Assembly: GCF_014647975.1 (NCBI RefSeq)
Contig: NZ_BMQF01000001.1
Location: 1-64,000, forward strand
Direction: 5' to 3'
Length of the DNA: 64,000 nucleotides
Source of the DNA: Streptomyces fumigatiscleroticus
Lineage (GTDB): Bacteria > Actinomycetota > Actinomycetes > Streptomycetales > Streptomycetaceae
In this document: positions 33,556 through 42,660 of the stretch, one piece after another
Layout: each line of letters starts with the position of its first letter
How positions within the stretch are numbered: position 1 is the stretch's first letter
Notes under the pieces: model-generated
Told to the model about the DNA's origin: nothing
Database searches by the model: none
Seen by the model: only the letters and a program-made list of their open reading frames with translations
Translations under genes and position numbers: made by a program

Positions 33556-33942
33556 GTGTCCACTGACGAATCTGCTCATCGGCTCGGCAAGCAGTTCTAC
33601 ACCCTGCTCGTCAGCGGCGACCGGAACGGCCTCCGCGGACTGCTCACCGACGACGCCACTTGGACGCTACCCGGTGACAACGCCATCTCCGGCACCGTGC
33701 ACGGTCCCGACACGATCGCGGACCACGCACAGAAAATCGCTTCCTACGGAGTGAACTTCGAGTTGCTGCACATCCTGGTCAGCCGCGAGAACGTCGCTCT
33801 GTCCCTGCACAACACGGCTCGTCGGGGCGATGTGGTGCTGGACGAGTACCTGTCCACCGTCTGCCGTCTGCGCGACGGCAGGATCGCCGCCATCGAGACC
33901 TACCTCTCCGACGTCCCGGGCATGAACGCGTTCTTCGCCTGA
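33556..33942 (+). CDS. SnoaL/ketosteroid-isomerase-like (NTF2 fold) protein
   Basis: 128 residues. The NTF2-fold order is evident: an N-terminal helix (GKQFYTLLVSGDRNGLRGLL), TDDATWTLPGDNAISGTVHG, and C-terminal strands with DEYLSTVCRLRDGRIAAIETYLSD. The family includes isomerases, cyclases and non-enzymatic ligand binders, and nothing here fixes a function. The GTG at 33556 is preceded by AGGAGGAAC at good spacing. It stands alone in its transcription unit. Confidence 0.87.
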   Translation: MSTDESAHRLGKQFYTLLVSGDRNGLRGLLTDDATWTLPGDNAISGTVHGPDTIADHAQKIASYGVNFELLHILVSRENVALSLHNTARRGDVVLDEYLSTVCRLRDGRIAAIETYLSDVPGMNAFFA

Positions 33943-34180
33943 ACCGAGCCCAGGCTCTTCCGGCCTGTCCATGTCGATCTCCCCGCATGGGGAGCCCGGA
34001 CCGACGCACCTGTTGGGATCGTCGGCACATCCCGCTACCGTGACGGATACCGGCGCGTGCGCGGCCGGTAGCGCCCGGCTGTCCCGTGACGGAGGAAGGA
34101 GCGTGTCGCCATGAAGTGGCGAACCAAGCCGCCCGCCCGGATGGTCCGGGAGCCCGGGCGGCGGTTCCGGAAGGAACGCG

Positions 34181-34483
34181 ATGTCCCGTACGGACAACAC
34201 GAAGCCACTGTGGGTGCGCTACACGGAGCACAGCCCCCGACCCACCCACGATCACCGCTACGGCCCCTGCGACCTGCCGCCGCGCCCGGCACGTGAGGAC
34301 GCGGGCACCCGCTGCCGGTGGGAGCCCGGCATGCTGCTGTTCGGCTACACCCACTGTGCGGGATGCCAGCGACGTTCCTGCATCGCGGAGCGGCAAGAAA
34401 TGGACAAGGCCGCCAACCGCAAGGAACGCTACGCGGGCCGCCGCGAGGCACGGCGGATCCTCCTCACGGGCGACACGGACTGA
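34181..34483 (+). CDS. Small basic hypothetical protein with Cys pairs
   Basis: 100 residues. It starts with an ATG behind GGAAGGAACG. A CAGCQRRSC cluster around residue 60 could bind metal. The C-terminus is rich in Arg and Glu (KAANRKERYAGRREARR). An alternative short frame begins at 34111 behind GGAGGAAGGAG and overlaps in another frame; it might be a leader peptide. No family recognised. Confidence 0.5.
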   Translation: MSRTDNTKPLWVRYTEHSPRPTHDHRYGPCDLPPRPAREDAGTRCRWEPGMLLFGYTHCAGCQRRSCIAERQEMDKAANRKERYAGRREARRILLTGDTD

Positions 34484-34516
34484 CGCCGGTCCGGGACGCT
34501 GACGCCGGTCCGGGAC
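34481..34516. repeat. 19-bp tandem duplication spanning a stop codon
   Basis: TGACGCCGGTCCGGGACGC occurs at 34481-34499 and again (17 bases identical) from 34500. The first copy carries the stop codon of the small protein gene. Confidence 0.8.
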
Positions 34517-34555
34517 CAGGAGCTGTACTCACGACGTATGCACCGACGCCGAGGA

Positions 34556-35374
34556 CTATGCCGCATCCGGAAGGCGCCGCGTCACCCCCATCGCAGCGGC
34601 GAAGTCGGCCCGGCAGAGGTGGGTCGTGACCAACTCCGCCGTCCGCGAAGCGGTGAGCAGGCTCAGGTGTCCGCGCCCGGGGACGTGGACCGCGTCGGCG
34701 GGCCGACCGGCGGTGGCGCTGGCGGGCGGAACGACCGGATCGCAGTCGCTGTACAGAAACAGCCACCGCACCTGGTGGTACACGGCCAGGTCCGGCAAGC
34801 TCGCCAGCACCTCGGAGCCCGGACACATCTGGGCGGCGGCGGGACCCAGCGCAGCCTTGGCCCAGGAGGTGCCCTGGTGGGGGGTGCCGATGGTGACGGC
34901 GGACAGGGCGTTGGCCGCCAGGCCGAGGTGCTGGACGGCGTAGCGCACGGCCAGGCCACCGAGGCTGTAGCCGATGAGGTGAACGCCGCCCGATGCGGTG
35001 CGGTCCATGGCCGCCCGGGAGGCCCGGGCGAGAGCGGAAGCGATCTCCGGGATGCCGGTCGTCAGCGTGTTGTAGCGCAGGCAGCTCGTGTGGCGAAAAC
35101 CCGAGCGGTGCAGTCGGTGCAGCAGCGGCCCCCAGCACTGCTCGGTGGTCAGATAGCCGTGGACCAGCAGGACCGGAGTGTCCGATCCGCTGACATCACC
35201 CGCCGGCCGGTGCCCGGCCGGCGGTGGCGGAACGGCGATGGTCGCGGGGCAGTGGCAGTGTCCCGATGCGGTGGGCAACTGGGTGGCGAAGCGGGCCAGG
35301 CCGCCCAGATCCCGGAAGGCCGCCCGAACCCGGAACCGCCACTCCTGGGCGGTAGCCGCGAAATCGTAGGTCAT
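34556..35374 (-). CDS. Alpha/beta-hydrolase, paralogue of 16661-17500
   Basis: About 272 residues. The core reads TPVLLVHGYLTTEQCWGPLL, LIGYSLGGLAVRYAVQHLG (nucleophile Ser), AVTIGTPHQGTSW, with an acid near SDCDPVVPP and His in GRGHLSLL. It shares GYSLGGLAVRYAVQ, the LLHRLHxSGFR segment and SATAGR with the other paralogue. No clear signal peptide. The ATG at 35374 is next to a GTG three bases upstream; GGGGAAG precedes both. Likely an esterase or lipase; the substrate is unknown. Confidence 0.82.
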   Translation of the reverse strand: MTYDFAATAQEWRFRVRAAFRDLGGLARFATQLPTASGHCHCPATIAVPPPPAGHRPAGDVSGSDTPVLLVHGYLTTEQCWGPLLHRLHRSGFRHTSCLRYNTLTTGIPEIASALARASRAAMDRTASGGVHLIGYSLGGLAVRYAVQHLGLAANALSAVTIGTPHQGTSWAKAALGPAAAQMCPGSEVLASLPDLAVYHQVRWLFLYSDCDPVVPPASATAGRPADAVHVPGRGHLSLLTASRTAELVTTHLCRADFAAAMGVTRRLPDAA

Positions 35375-35895
35375 CACGTTCTTCCCCGGTGCTCGGTGTG
35401 CTGCGGTGCGCGGTGCCGCCCGTCTCCGGCGTGCGGAACACGAACACTGCCTGCCTGGCCCTGGTGACGAACTGCGCCGTAGTCACCGCCGTGGGCTCTG
35501 ATGAGCGACAGCTCGCTGCCATCGTGCGGGGGCTGGTTGGGGGATCGGTTGCGGCGACCACTGCAACGCCCTTGTGAGACCTGCCGGTCCGTCTCCCCGG
35601 CGTCACGCTCACCGCAGAGCCGGCTGGGGTCACACCTGCCACGGCCTTCCGGCCGGCCCGCGCCACTTGGCCGACCGCGGTGGCGACGACCTGGCATCAG
35701 GCACCGCCGGAACCTGTCACCACCGCCACCGGCGGGCGGGCATGTGGGCGTGGCGTGCCCAGCCACCACTGTCTCGTCCGGCGGCGGAACAGGTGTCGGC
35801 TGCGGGCATCGGCTGCGGGCGTCGGCCACGACCCGAGCGGGGCCCGGGTCCCGTCGCGTGCGTCACCCGGGCCGCGAGCGCCGTCCCTGCCCGGC
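35375..35895. other. 521-base gap without a supported gene
   Basis: No reading has family-like sequence. A direct repeat of TCGGCTGCGGGC occurs twice in succession near 35800-35826. The region should hold the promoter of the hydrolase gene on the minus strand. Confidence 0.4.
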
Positions 35896-36861
35896 TCAGG
35901 GCGCCAGCACGACCCGGCCGAACACCGTGCCCGCATCCATCTTCCGGTGAGCCAGCACCGCCTGGCCCAGCGGCAGCACCTCGTGCACGACGGTGCGCAG
36001 ATCGCCGTGTGCGGCATCGGCGAACTGGGACGACCGCACGGCCTGCCGGTCGGGCCCGGGCACGCTGTCGGAGCTGAAGGTGGCGAACGACAGCGACCTG
36101 CGCCAGGCGTCCATCAGCCGCAGGCCGAAGTCCGCCGGCGGCTGCCCGCCGACCACACCGACAGCCACGTACCGCCCGTTGGGGTTCAGCCGGTCCAGGA
36201 AGTCAGGGAGCCGGGGACCTCCCACGACGTCGATCACCACGTCGAAGCCCGCCGGTGCGTCCGGGTCGCCGCCCTCGCCGGAGCGGTCCAGGACATGGGT
36301 CGCGCCCAGGTCCCGCAGGCGGGCGCCGCGCTCCGCCGACGAGGTGGTGACCGCCACCGCGCCCGCGCCACCGCGGGCCGCGAGCTGGACCGCCGTGATC
36401 CCGATACTGCCCGCCGCACCGCGCACGAGCACCGTCTCGCCGGGCGCGGAACGGGCCCGGTCCAGCGCGAAGTGGGCCACCACGCCGGAGCCGCCGAGCG
36501 TCACCGCCTCGGCGCCGGTCAGGCCGTCGGGCAACGGAAGGACGTCCTCGACCGCGGCGACGGCCTGCTCGGCATACCCGCCGGACAGGCCGGTGAACGC
36601 CCACACCCGACGCCCGGTCCACGAGGCGTCCACGCCCTCTCCCACCGCGGTGATCGTTCCCGCGACCTCGCTGCCGAGGACATGGCCCTCCCGGAAACCG
36701 TAGGCGGCGAGCGTTCCCCGGCGGATCACGGCGTCCACGCCGCCCACCCCGATCGCCTCCGTGGCGATCCGCACCTGCCCCGGGGCGGGGACGGGCACCG
36801 GCACATCGACGGTCTCCAGACCGTCGGGCTTTCCGAACTCCCTGATCACGACGGCTTTCAT
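35896..36861 (-). CDS. NADP-dependent quinone-oxidoreductase-like MDR protein
   Basis: 321 residues. The MDR N-terminus is MKAVVIREFGKPDGLETVDV, followed by GHVLGSEVAGTITAVGEGV. The cofactor motif is VLVRGAAGSIGITAVQLAAR and the C-terminus GKxx-like VVLAP. The zinc-binding cysteines of alcohol dehydrogenases are absent, as in QOR-type enzymes. It probably reduces quinones or enones with NADPH. The ATG at 36861 has GAGGAGCAGAG in front and is 98 bases from the divergent TetR gene, the usual arrangement for repressor-controlled detoxification. Confidence 0.92.
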   Translation of the reverse strand: MKAVVIREFGKPDGLETVDVPVPVPAPGQVRIATEAIGVGGVDAVIRRGTLAAYGFREGHVLGSEVAGTITAVGEGVDASWTGRRVWAFTGLSGGYAEQAVAAVEDVLPLPDGLTGAEAVTLGGSGVVAHFALDRARSAPGETVLVRGAAGSIGITAVQLAARGGAGAVAVTTSSAERGARLRDLGATHVLDRSGEGGDPDAPAGFDVVIDVVGGPRLPDFLDRLNPNGRYVAVGVVGGQPPADFGLRLMDAWRRSLSFATFSSDSVPGPDRQAVRSSQFADAAHGDLRTVVHEVLPLGQAVLAHRKMDAGTVFGRVVLAP

Positions 36862-36959
36862 CTCTGCTCCTCGGGTTGGTGAAGTGCCGGGACGGGGAGG
36901 CCGGCACCGCCATCGGACCGTAACGGGCGCCCCCGTCCGTCTGAGTAAAGTGAGAGACG

Positions 36960-37604
36960 ATGACCGGCCACTTGCCTCGGACCGTGCGCTCCGACGCCCG
37001 CGACAACCGGGCCCGCATCCTGGACGCCGCCCGCGCGGTGTTCGGCGAGAAGGGCCTGGGTGCACCCCTGCGCGAAGTCGCCCGGCACGCGGGCGTCGGC
37101 CCCGCCACTCTGTACCGGCACTTCCCGACCAAGCAGGCACTGACCGCGGCGGCCTTCGCCGAGCAGCGGCGGGCCTGCCATGCCGCCGTCCGTGACGCCC
37201 TCGCGGACGCGGACCCGTGGCACGGATTCCGGAGCCTGGTCGAGCGGATCTGCGAACTCCACGCGCACAGCCGGGGGTTCGCCGACGCCTTCATGACGGC
37301 CTTTCCCGAGGCCATGGACTTCGCCGCCGACCGGGAGCGGACTCTGCGCGCGGTCGCCGAACTGGTCCGCCGTGCCCAGGGGAGCGGCCGGCTCCGCCCC
37401 GGCTTCGTCGTCGACGACCTGATCCTCATGCTCATGGCCCACCGGGGCCTGAAGGACACGCCGCGTGCCGCCCGGCTCACGGCCTCCCGCCGTTTCGCCG
37501 CCTACGTGATCGAGGCGTTCCAAGCCGTACCGGAGGCGGGAGCGCCTACGCCGCTGCCGCCGGCACCACATCTGCGGCTCGCGCACTCGCCCGGTACGCC
37601 GTGA
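36960..37604 (+). CDS. TetR-family transcriptional regulator
   Basis: 214 residues. The DNA-binding helices are clear: RARILDAARAVFGEKGLGA, REVARHAGVGPATLYRHFPT, KQALTAAAF. The ligand-binding part is helical, with AFMTAFPEAMDFAADRERTL. Divergent from the MDR oxidoreductase gene, which it likely represses. A related arrangement is common for quinone or aldehyde stress. The ATG at 36960 follows GTGAGAG. Confidence 0.93.
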   Translation: MTGHLPRTVRSDARDNRARILDAARAVFGEKGLGAPLREVARHAGVGPATLYRHFPTKQALTAAAFAEQRRACHAAVRDALADADPWHGFRSLVERICELHAHSRGFADAFMTAFPEAMDFAADRERTLRAVAELVRRAQGSGRLRPGFVVDDLILMLMAHRGLKDTPRAARLTASRRFAAYVIEAFQAVPEAGAPTPLPPAPHLRLAHSPGTP

Positions 37605-37738
37605 ACCCGCCACCGGCCGTGACGAGGGCCGGGCGGGCACGGAGCGACGTCGAGGGCGAGGGAAGCGAAGGAACTCGTTTCAGGAAAGGAGTTGAGAAGG
37701 AAGCCCCTTCATGGCCTCGCCGTGGACAACGCTAACAC

Positions 37739-39913
37739 TCAGCCCGGGATCAAGTCGCGCAGGTTTTCCGGGGTGATGACCCGGGAGTCCGGGTGCAGCC
37801 CTTCGGGACGTTCGAGACCTATGTACATCACGGGCTCGTCAGGGACCGGCCGCTCGCCGTCCCACCACTCCACGGCCGTGGTGTCGTCGGACATCAGGCC
37901 GACCAGGTACCGCACCGTCAGATACTCGCGCGTCACGACGGCGCGCACCACCTTGGACACCGACACCTGGTTCTCCTCGACCCGGTTGGCCGACGAGACG
38001 CCCTTCAGATACAGGTGCAGCCACTTCGCGCGCCACCGGCCGTCGTCCTCGCGCCGGAACACCAGCGGCAGCGCCACCCGGCCCGGCCCGCGAAGCTCCG
38101 ACTTCATCCGCACCGTGCGCGGCTCGAACGGCCGGCCCCTCTGCTCACCGTCGCGCAGCATGAAACCGAAGAACGACTCCTCGACCTCCTCGAAGCCCTC
38201 GCCGGCGTAGATGTTGACCTGCGGAACGATGAAGGTGCCGCGTACCCGGTCCAGGGAGAGGTCGATGAACTCCGAGGCCCCGTCGGGCGCCTCGGTGACA
38301 TCGCCCGAGTGCCGGCCCCCGACGGCCTTGAGGGACGTGTAGGAGAGCCAGGAGTCGGTGCTGTAGTCGGCGTGGAGGAGCAGCGCCGAGAGGTCGTAGT
38401 CGGTCCGCCTCTCGGTCTGTTTCCAGTACACGAAGAAGCGCAGCCGTTCGCCGTCGGCCGGCGAGAGCGAACCGCGCGGCAGGACGCCGAGCCCGGCCGC
38501 GGTCGCCCGGCCGCTGAGCGGGAGCGCCACGTCGAGGACGTCGGGGTCGAGCAGCAGCCGGCCCGGTGCCGGGAGCCTGCGGCGCAGCTCGGCGTCGAGG
38601 GCGGCGGTCAGACGGTCCCGGTCGGCGGCGGGGAGGGGTGGCCGGACGTCGGGGGCGACCCAGCCGCGGCCCCGGCGGTTGACGAAGATCCGGGGTTCGC
38701 CGGTCTGACGCTCCCGGTTGTGGAAGTGCTCGCGGACCGCCAGCACGACCCGGCCGGAGACCTCGGGAGCGGCCCGCACCGCGGCGGCCACCACCGCGTC
38801 CCGCTCCTCCTGGCCGGCGGCGATACGCAGCAGGAGGTCCAGGGCGCGGAACAGCTTGCCGGGAGCGGACCTCAGCAGTCGCACCGCGCCGAGGACGTCG
38901 CGCTCGTCGAGCAGTTCCTCCAGGCGGCTGTCGAAGGACCGCGCCTCCTTCTCGCCCCGTGCCACGGCGAACACCTCCGCGGCGTGCGGCCAGCGCGGGT
39001 ACTCGTGCGGGTGGAGACGCTCACCGAGCCGTTTGAACGGCTCGCGGTGCGCGTGTACGTCGGCCAGCTTGGCGGGGTCCGCCGCGACCAGGGCGTCGAG
39101 GCCCGCGAGCAGCGCACGGCGGACCGGCCGCGGGAGTGTCCGGAACCGGGTCGGCTCCTGGAGCGTCACGTCGCCGCCCGACAGCGCGCAGGCCAGCCGC
39201 AGCACATCGGTGACGGTGTCCAGCAGGAGGTCCGCGCCGGCGACGAGACGGGCCTCGTTGACGACCGCCCGGTTCTCCCGGACCGGGATCGACTCCGGCT
39301 GGGGGCCGAGCGCGCACCGCCCGGCGAGGGTCTTGAGGTCGCGCAGGTGGTCCTCGCCCAGCGGCGTCGTGCTGCCCGCCAAGGCCAGGTACAGGCCGGT
39401 GAGTTCCTCGTCGAGGTCCCGCCCGAGGTGCAGGACGGTCACCCGGTCGCCCGCCGAGGCGATCAGCTCGTCCTGGGCCGCGAGCATCTCCTCGTAGGTG
39501 TGCTGGTAGCGGCCGTACGTGGGGAGACTGAGCAGGTCCAGCACCCCGTGTGCCAGCTGTGTCAGTACCTTGCCCCGCGACCCGCCGTCGCCGAGCGCCT
39601 CCGTCACACACCGCATCCAGAACTCCTCGGTGTCCGGCACGTTCGCCGGAAAGTCGATGAAGTACGCGTTGTGCCGGACGTGGTCGCCCACCATCTCGCT
39701 CACGGTGCGCAGCGTCCGCCTTGCGGTGTGCAGGACCGCGGCCTCGGACAGCCCCGACAGCCGCTCCAGCAGCTCCCCCGAGAGCTTGAAGCCCACGGTC
39801 GTCAGCGCCGCGTCGAACTGCCGAGCGGCGCCTGCTCCGTCTCCGGCAAAGCCCTGGGGAGAGGGGAGGCGGTGGGTGTGCCGGATGACCAGCGATTCGA
39901 GACTGTGCGCCAT
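37739..39913 (-). CDS. Large TerD-domain-like protein (SCO0854-like family)
   Basis: 724 residues. The N-terminal MAHSLESLVIRHTHRLP resembles the start of the MXAN_6230/SCO0854 group. A long alpha-helical middle (about 60-480) carries no known motif. From about 560 to 720 there is a TerD-like beta-sandwich pattern: FVYWKQTERRTDYDLSALLL, SEFIDLSLDRVRG, VNIYAGEGFEEVEESFFGFM. TerD proteins bind Ca2+ and are tied to stress and tellurite-type responses. The ATG at 39913 lacks a strong ribosome site; it was chosen because sequence upstream is unlike protein. No other ter genes are adjacent. Confidence 0.75.
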   Translation of the reverse strand: MAHSLESLVIRHTHRLPSPQGFAGDGAGAARQFDAALTTVGFKLSGELLERLSGLSEAAVLHTARRTLRTVSEMVGDHVRHNAYFIDFPANVPDTEEFWMRCVTEALGDGGSRGKVLTQLAHGVLDLLSLPTYGRYQHTYEEMLAAQDELIASAGDRVTVLHLGRDLDEELTGLYLALAGSTTPLGEDHLRDLKTLAGRCALGPQPESIPVRENRAVVNEARLVAGADLLLDTVTDVLRLACALSGGDVTLQEPTRFRTLPRPVRRALLAGLDALVAADPAKLADVHAHREPFKRLGERLHPHEYPRWPHAAEVFAVARGEKEARSFDSRLEELLDERDVLGAVRLLRSAPGKLFRALDLLLRIAAGQEERDAVVAAAVRAAPEVSGRVVLAVREHFHNRERQTGEPRIFVNRRGRGWVAPDVRPPLPAADRDRLTAALDAELRRRLPAPGRLLLDPDVLDVALPLSGRATAAGLGVLPRGSLSPADGERLRFFVYWKQTERRTDYDLSALLLHADYSTDSWLSYTSLKAVGGRHSGDVTEAPDGASEFIDLSLDRVRGTFIVPQVNIYAGEGFEEVEESFFGFMLRDGEQRGRPFEPRTVRMKSELRGPGRVALPLVFRREDDGRWRAKWLHLYLKGVSSANRVEENQVSVSKVVRAVVTREYLTVRYLVGLMSDDTTAVEWWDGERPVPDEPVMYIGLERPEGLHPDSRVITPENLRDLIPG

Positions 39914-40336
39914 CCGGCGATGATCGCAGAGGCGTGCGAGCCGGCGCACAGGAGTTTTCGGTGCGCGCTCCGACGCCGTGATCCCTACGAGAACGTGGCC
40001 GGTCCGCGCCCGGATGACGCCGGGCGGCGCCGGGCAGCGCGCCTTCGTCGTACGGCCAGACACCCGTACCGGCGGGAACCGGGCACGCACAGCGATCCGT
40101 ACCGGGCACGGACAGGCCCGGGTGTCCTGGTCGGGGATCGACCGCCCGCTGCGGCTGACGGCGCGCGTCCCGGCCGGCTCGACGGCCGACGTACCCGTGC
40201 CGGGCGAGAGCCGGTCACATGTCACCACGCCGCCGAGGAGGCGCTTCCCGCGCACGGAGCCTCGACTCGTGGTCATCCGAGCGCCGTACGGCCGGTGGGA
40301 GTTCACGGGCCGGGCCTGACCACCGGCCGTCACCGG
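39914..40336. other. 423-base gap without a supported gene
   Basis: Upstream of the TerD-like gene I find no reading with family-like sequence and no marked repeats; it should contain that gene's promoter. Confidence 0.4.
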
Positions 40337-40860
40337 TCATCCGCCCGTACCGCCGTCGCGCACACCCTGGACGCCGCAGGCGGCGGCCGGCGGTGCCCGG
40401 GCCGCGTCGGCGACCGGCGTGGTGACGCCCTGGCGGATCTGCTCCCCGTGGGGCCGCAGCGCGGGCGGGAGGATGCCGATGGTCATCTGGGCCGCGTTGT
40501 CGGTGGCCGCGGGCCCGGGATCGGCGGCGAGAACCGACACGCCGCTGTCCTTGAGCCGCTCGGCGAGATCCAGGGTGTGCACCGGGTGAGCCGGCTTGGC
40601 CCGTCCGGTGGCGGCCATGCCGTAGTACGGACCGGGCGGATCCATCTCGTCGAACACCGCCCGCGCCGTGATGATGGCGCCGGAGGTGATGTTCACGATG
40701 CGGCTGGGCGCACCGGCGATCAGGCAGTCCAGGAGCGCTTCGGTGAGCAGAAGGGGGAGAGGTGGTTGAGCGCGACGCTCCCTCCGATGCCGTCCGGGCT
40801 CTCCCGGCGCTCGGTCCACATGCCGCCCGGCTGGAACAGGCCCGCGTCCGACGGTCGTGC
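40337..40860 (-). pseudogene. Short-chain dehydrogenase (SDR), truncated and frameshifted
   Basis: The minus strand reads DAGLFQPGGMWTERRESPDG and SVALNHLSPF. After a one-base shift near 40756, it continues LLTEALLDCLIAGAPSRIVN, ITSGAI, and GMAATGRAKPAHPVHTLDLA. The NAD-binding Gly-rich start is missing and the catalytic YxxxK reads YGMAATGRAK, so Lys is not in place. Non-functional. Confidence 0.75.
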
Positions 40861-40959
40861 CCGACCACCGCTCAGGGCCTTCGGCCGAGACGGCGCTCGA
40901 CGGTCGCCCGAGGGCAGGGCGGGGACGCGGTCACGAGGTACCGCCGGGTGTCGGTGCCC

Positions 40960-41820
40960 TCAGCCGCCGGCCGGCACCGGCGCGGGACGGCGACCGGCCA
41001 GGAAGGGCCGCAGCAGGGTGAGCAGCGCGTCGGGGCGGTGCAGGGGGATGATGTGGCCGCAGTCCTCGAGGAGATGTCCGGTGAGGTCGTCGGCGATCGG
41101 GCGCAACTGGTGTTCCAGCGCCCGGCCGACCGGACGGGCGCCGATCGCCAGCGTCGGCACCGTCAGCCGTGCCGCGGCGACCGCCTCCTCGATCTGGGCC
41201 GCGCTTCGCGGCAGGGCCCGGTAGTAGGAGAACGCGCAGCGCAGTGCCTCCCTCCCGGTGTACGCCCGGACGAACGCCTCCCGTACCGGCGCCGCCACGC
41301 CCTCGCCCAGCGTCCCGGCGGTGAGGAACCAGTCGATGTAGGCGGCTTCGTTGCCCTCCAGCACGCCTTCCGCGAGGCCCTCGACGCCGTGGAAACCGAA
41401 CCACCACGGGGCGCCGCCGGCGAGGAACTCCTCGGCACCGGGCAGGCGGCCGACCAGGGACTCCATGACGACCAGCCGCTCCACCAGGTCGGGGCGGCGC
41501 ATCGCCAGCAGGAACGCCGGCGGGGTGCCCGCGTCGATCCCGGCCACGGCGGCCGAGGACTCCCCCAGCGCCTCCAGCAGGGCCGCGGCGTCCTCGGCCA
41601 GGCTGCCCGCGTCGTACCCCGTCGCGGCGCGGGTGCTGGCGCCGAAGCCGCGCAGGTCCGGCGCGATGACCCGGTAGTGGGCGGACAGATCCGTCATGAC
41701 CTCGGTCCACAGCTGCCAGGTGTGGGGGAAGCCGTGCAGGAGCAGGACGGCGGGTCCGGTTCCGGCCGAGGCGACGTTCACGTCGATGCCGTTGATGCGG
41801 ACACGGTTCAGTTCGGGCAC
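40960..41820 (-). CDS. Alpha/beta-hydrolase (epoxide-hydrolase-like)
   Basis: 286 residues. Blocks: VLLLHGFPHTWQLW, VIAPDLRGFGAST, nucleophile elbow AVAGIDAGTPPAF (Asp nucleophile as in epoxide and haloalkane hydrolases, where many have GHDxG), and a late DCGHIIPLHRP with His. An Asp nucleophile favours epoxide or C-X bond hydrolysis over ester hydrolysis. The GTG at 41820 has GGAGC upstream. Divergent from an HxlR regulator at 41940, whose probable site lies between them. Confidence 0.88.
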   Translation of the reverse strand: MPELNRVRINGIDVNVASAGTGPAVLLLHGFPHTWQLWTEVMTDLSAHYRVIAPDLRGFGASTRAATGYDAGSLAEDAAALLEALGESSAAVAGIDAGTPPAFLLAMRRPDLVERLVVMESLVGRLPGAEEFLAGGAPWWFGFHGVEGLAEGVLEGNEAAYIDWFLTAGTLGEGVAAPVREAFVRAYTGREALRCAFSYYRALPRSAAQIEEAVAAARLTVPTLAIGARPVGRALEHQLRPIADDLTGHLLEDCGHIIPLHRPDALLTLLRPFLAGRRPAPVPAGG

Positions 41821-41854
41821 GAGAAGCTCCAGACATGTACCGGTGACACTTTCC

Positions 41855-41871
41855 GGTAACCATTGGTGACC
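41855..41871. promoter_or_regulatory. Imperfect 17-bp dyad, probable HxlR operator
   Basis: GGTAACCATTGGTGACC (ACCA-T-TGGT core with outer GGT/ACC) lies between the divergent hydrolase and HxlR genes; a partial repeat CCGGTGAC lies just upstream. Confidence 0.5.
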
Positions 41872-41939
41872 AGAAAACGGTAGGGAACTACCCTGGAGGC
41901 TTCCAAGACGGCACTTTCCCCACAGGTGGTGAGCTCCAG

Positions 41940-42359
41940 GTGACCATCTCCCAGCGAGGTGATCTCTTCGACCCGTTGTGCCCGACCCGGCAACTGCTCG
42001 ACCGGATCGGCACCAAGTGGACCTCCATGACGGTCAAGGTGCTCGCCGAAGCGGCCCCGGGCGAGGTCCGCTTCGGCGAACTGCGGCGCCGCATACCGGG
42101 CATCTCCCAGAAGATGCTCTCCGCCACCCTGCAAAGTCTCGTCCGCGACGGACTGGTCGCCCGGCGCGTCGAGCCCACGGTGCCGCCCCACGTCCACTAC
42201 CGGCTCACCGAGCTGGGGCTCTCCCTCGATGCGGTGCTCGCCGCTCTGCGCGCCTGGGCCGAACAGCACGTTGCCGCCATCGAAGGCAACAACCGCCTCG
42301 CCGACCGGCCGGCTCGGCAGCCGGAGCACGAAGAAGCCCGGTCCGGAACCGAGCGGTAG
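41940..42359 (+). CDS. HxlR-family transcriptional regulator
   Basis: 139 residues. The family pattern CPTRQLLDRIGTKWTSMTVK, RFGELRRRIPGISQKMLSAT, LQSLVRDGLVARRVEP, PPHVHYRLTELG is complete. One Cys near the N-terminus (DPLCPT) could be a redox or aldehyde sensor, as in some HxlR proteins. It starts at a GTG and is divergent from the hydrolase gene. It probably responds to a reactive small molecule that the hydrolase removes. Confidence 0.92.
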   Translation: MTISQRGDLFDPLCPTRQLLDRIGTKWTSMTVKVLAEAAPGEVRFGELRRRIPGISQKMLSATLQSLVRDGLVARRVEPTVPPHVHYRLTELGLSLDAVLAALRAWAEQHVAAIEGNNRLADRPARQPEHEEARSGTER

Positions 42360-42402
42360 CCGCACCTCGGCGCCCTACGTGCCCTTGGTGCCCTTGGTCG
42401 GT

Positions 42403-42660
42403 CAGCGCAGGGTCGCCTTGTCGTCGGTGCCGTGGCCGAGCGGGGTGAGCACCTGGATCCCGGGGGCGCCGGTGAGCAGTTCACCCACCCGCCCGAGGGC
42501 CTCGGCGAGCCAGGGCGCCGCGTCGTGGCCGTCGAGGTCCTGCCGCGACGCCCACTGTGCTCCACCACCGAGGCATGACCTTGCGGGCCTCGTCCGCCCG
42601 GTCGGCCCGAAGACGCAGCGTGCCGACCACGCCGTCGGGCGGCACTTCCCGGACCGCCGT
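42403..42660 (-). pseudogene. Unidentified frameshifted remnant
   Basis: The minus strand shows VVGTLRLRADRADEARKVMP and, after a shift, APWLAEALGRVGELLTGAPG then QVLTPLGHGTDDKATL before a stop at about 42402. Composition is protein-like, but I cannot place the family. The neighbouring 42661-42984 is AT-rich in part and likely holds the promoter of the polyketide synthase relic. Confidence 0.4.

Noticed and set aside
34111..34296. 61-codon frame with a good GGAGGAAGGAG site
   Set aside because: It overlaps the better-supported small gene at 34181 in another frame and its product is low-complexity; kept only as a possible leader in that entry.
37793..41224. 1143-codon open frame on the plus strand
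   Set aside because: It runs antisense through the TerD-like gene, a gap and a hydrolase gene, with no family-like sequence; it is a shadow frame.
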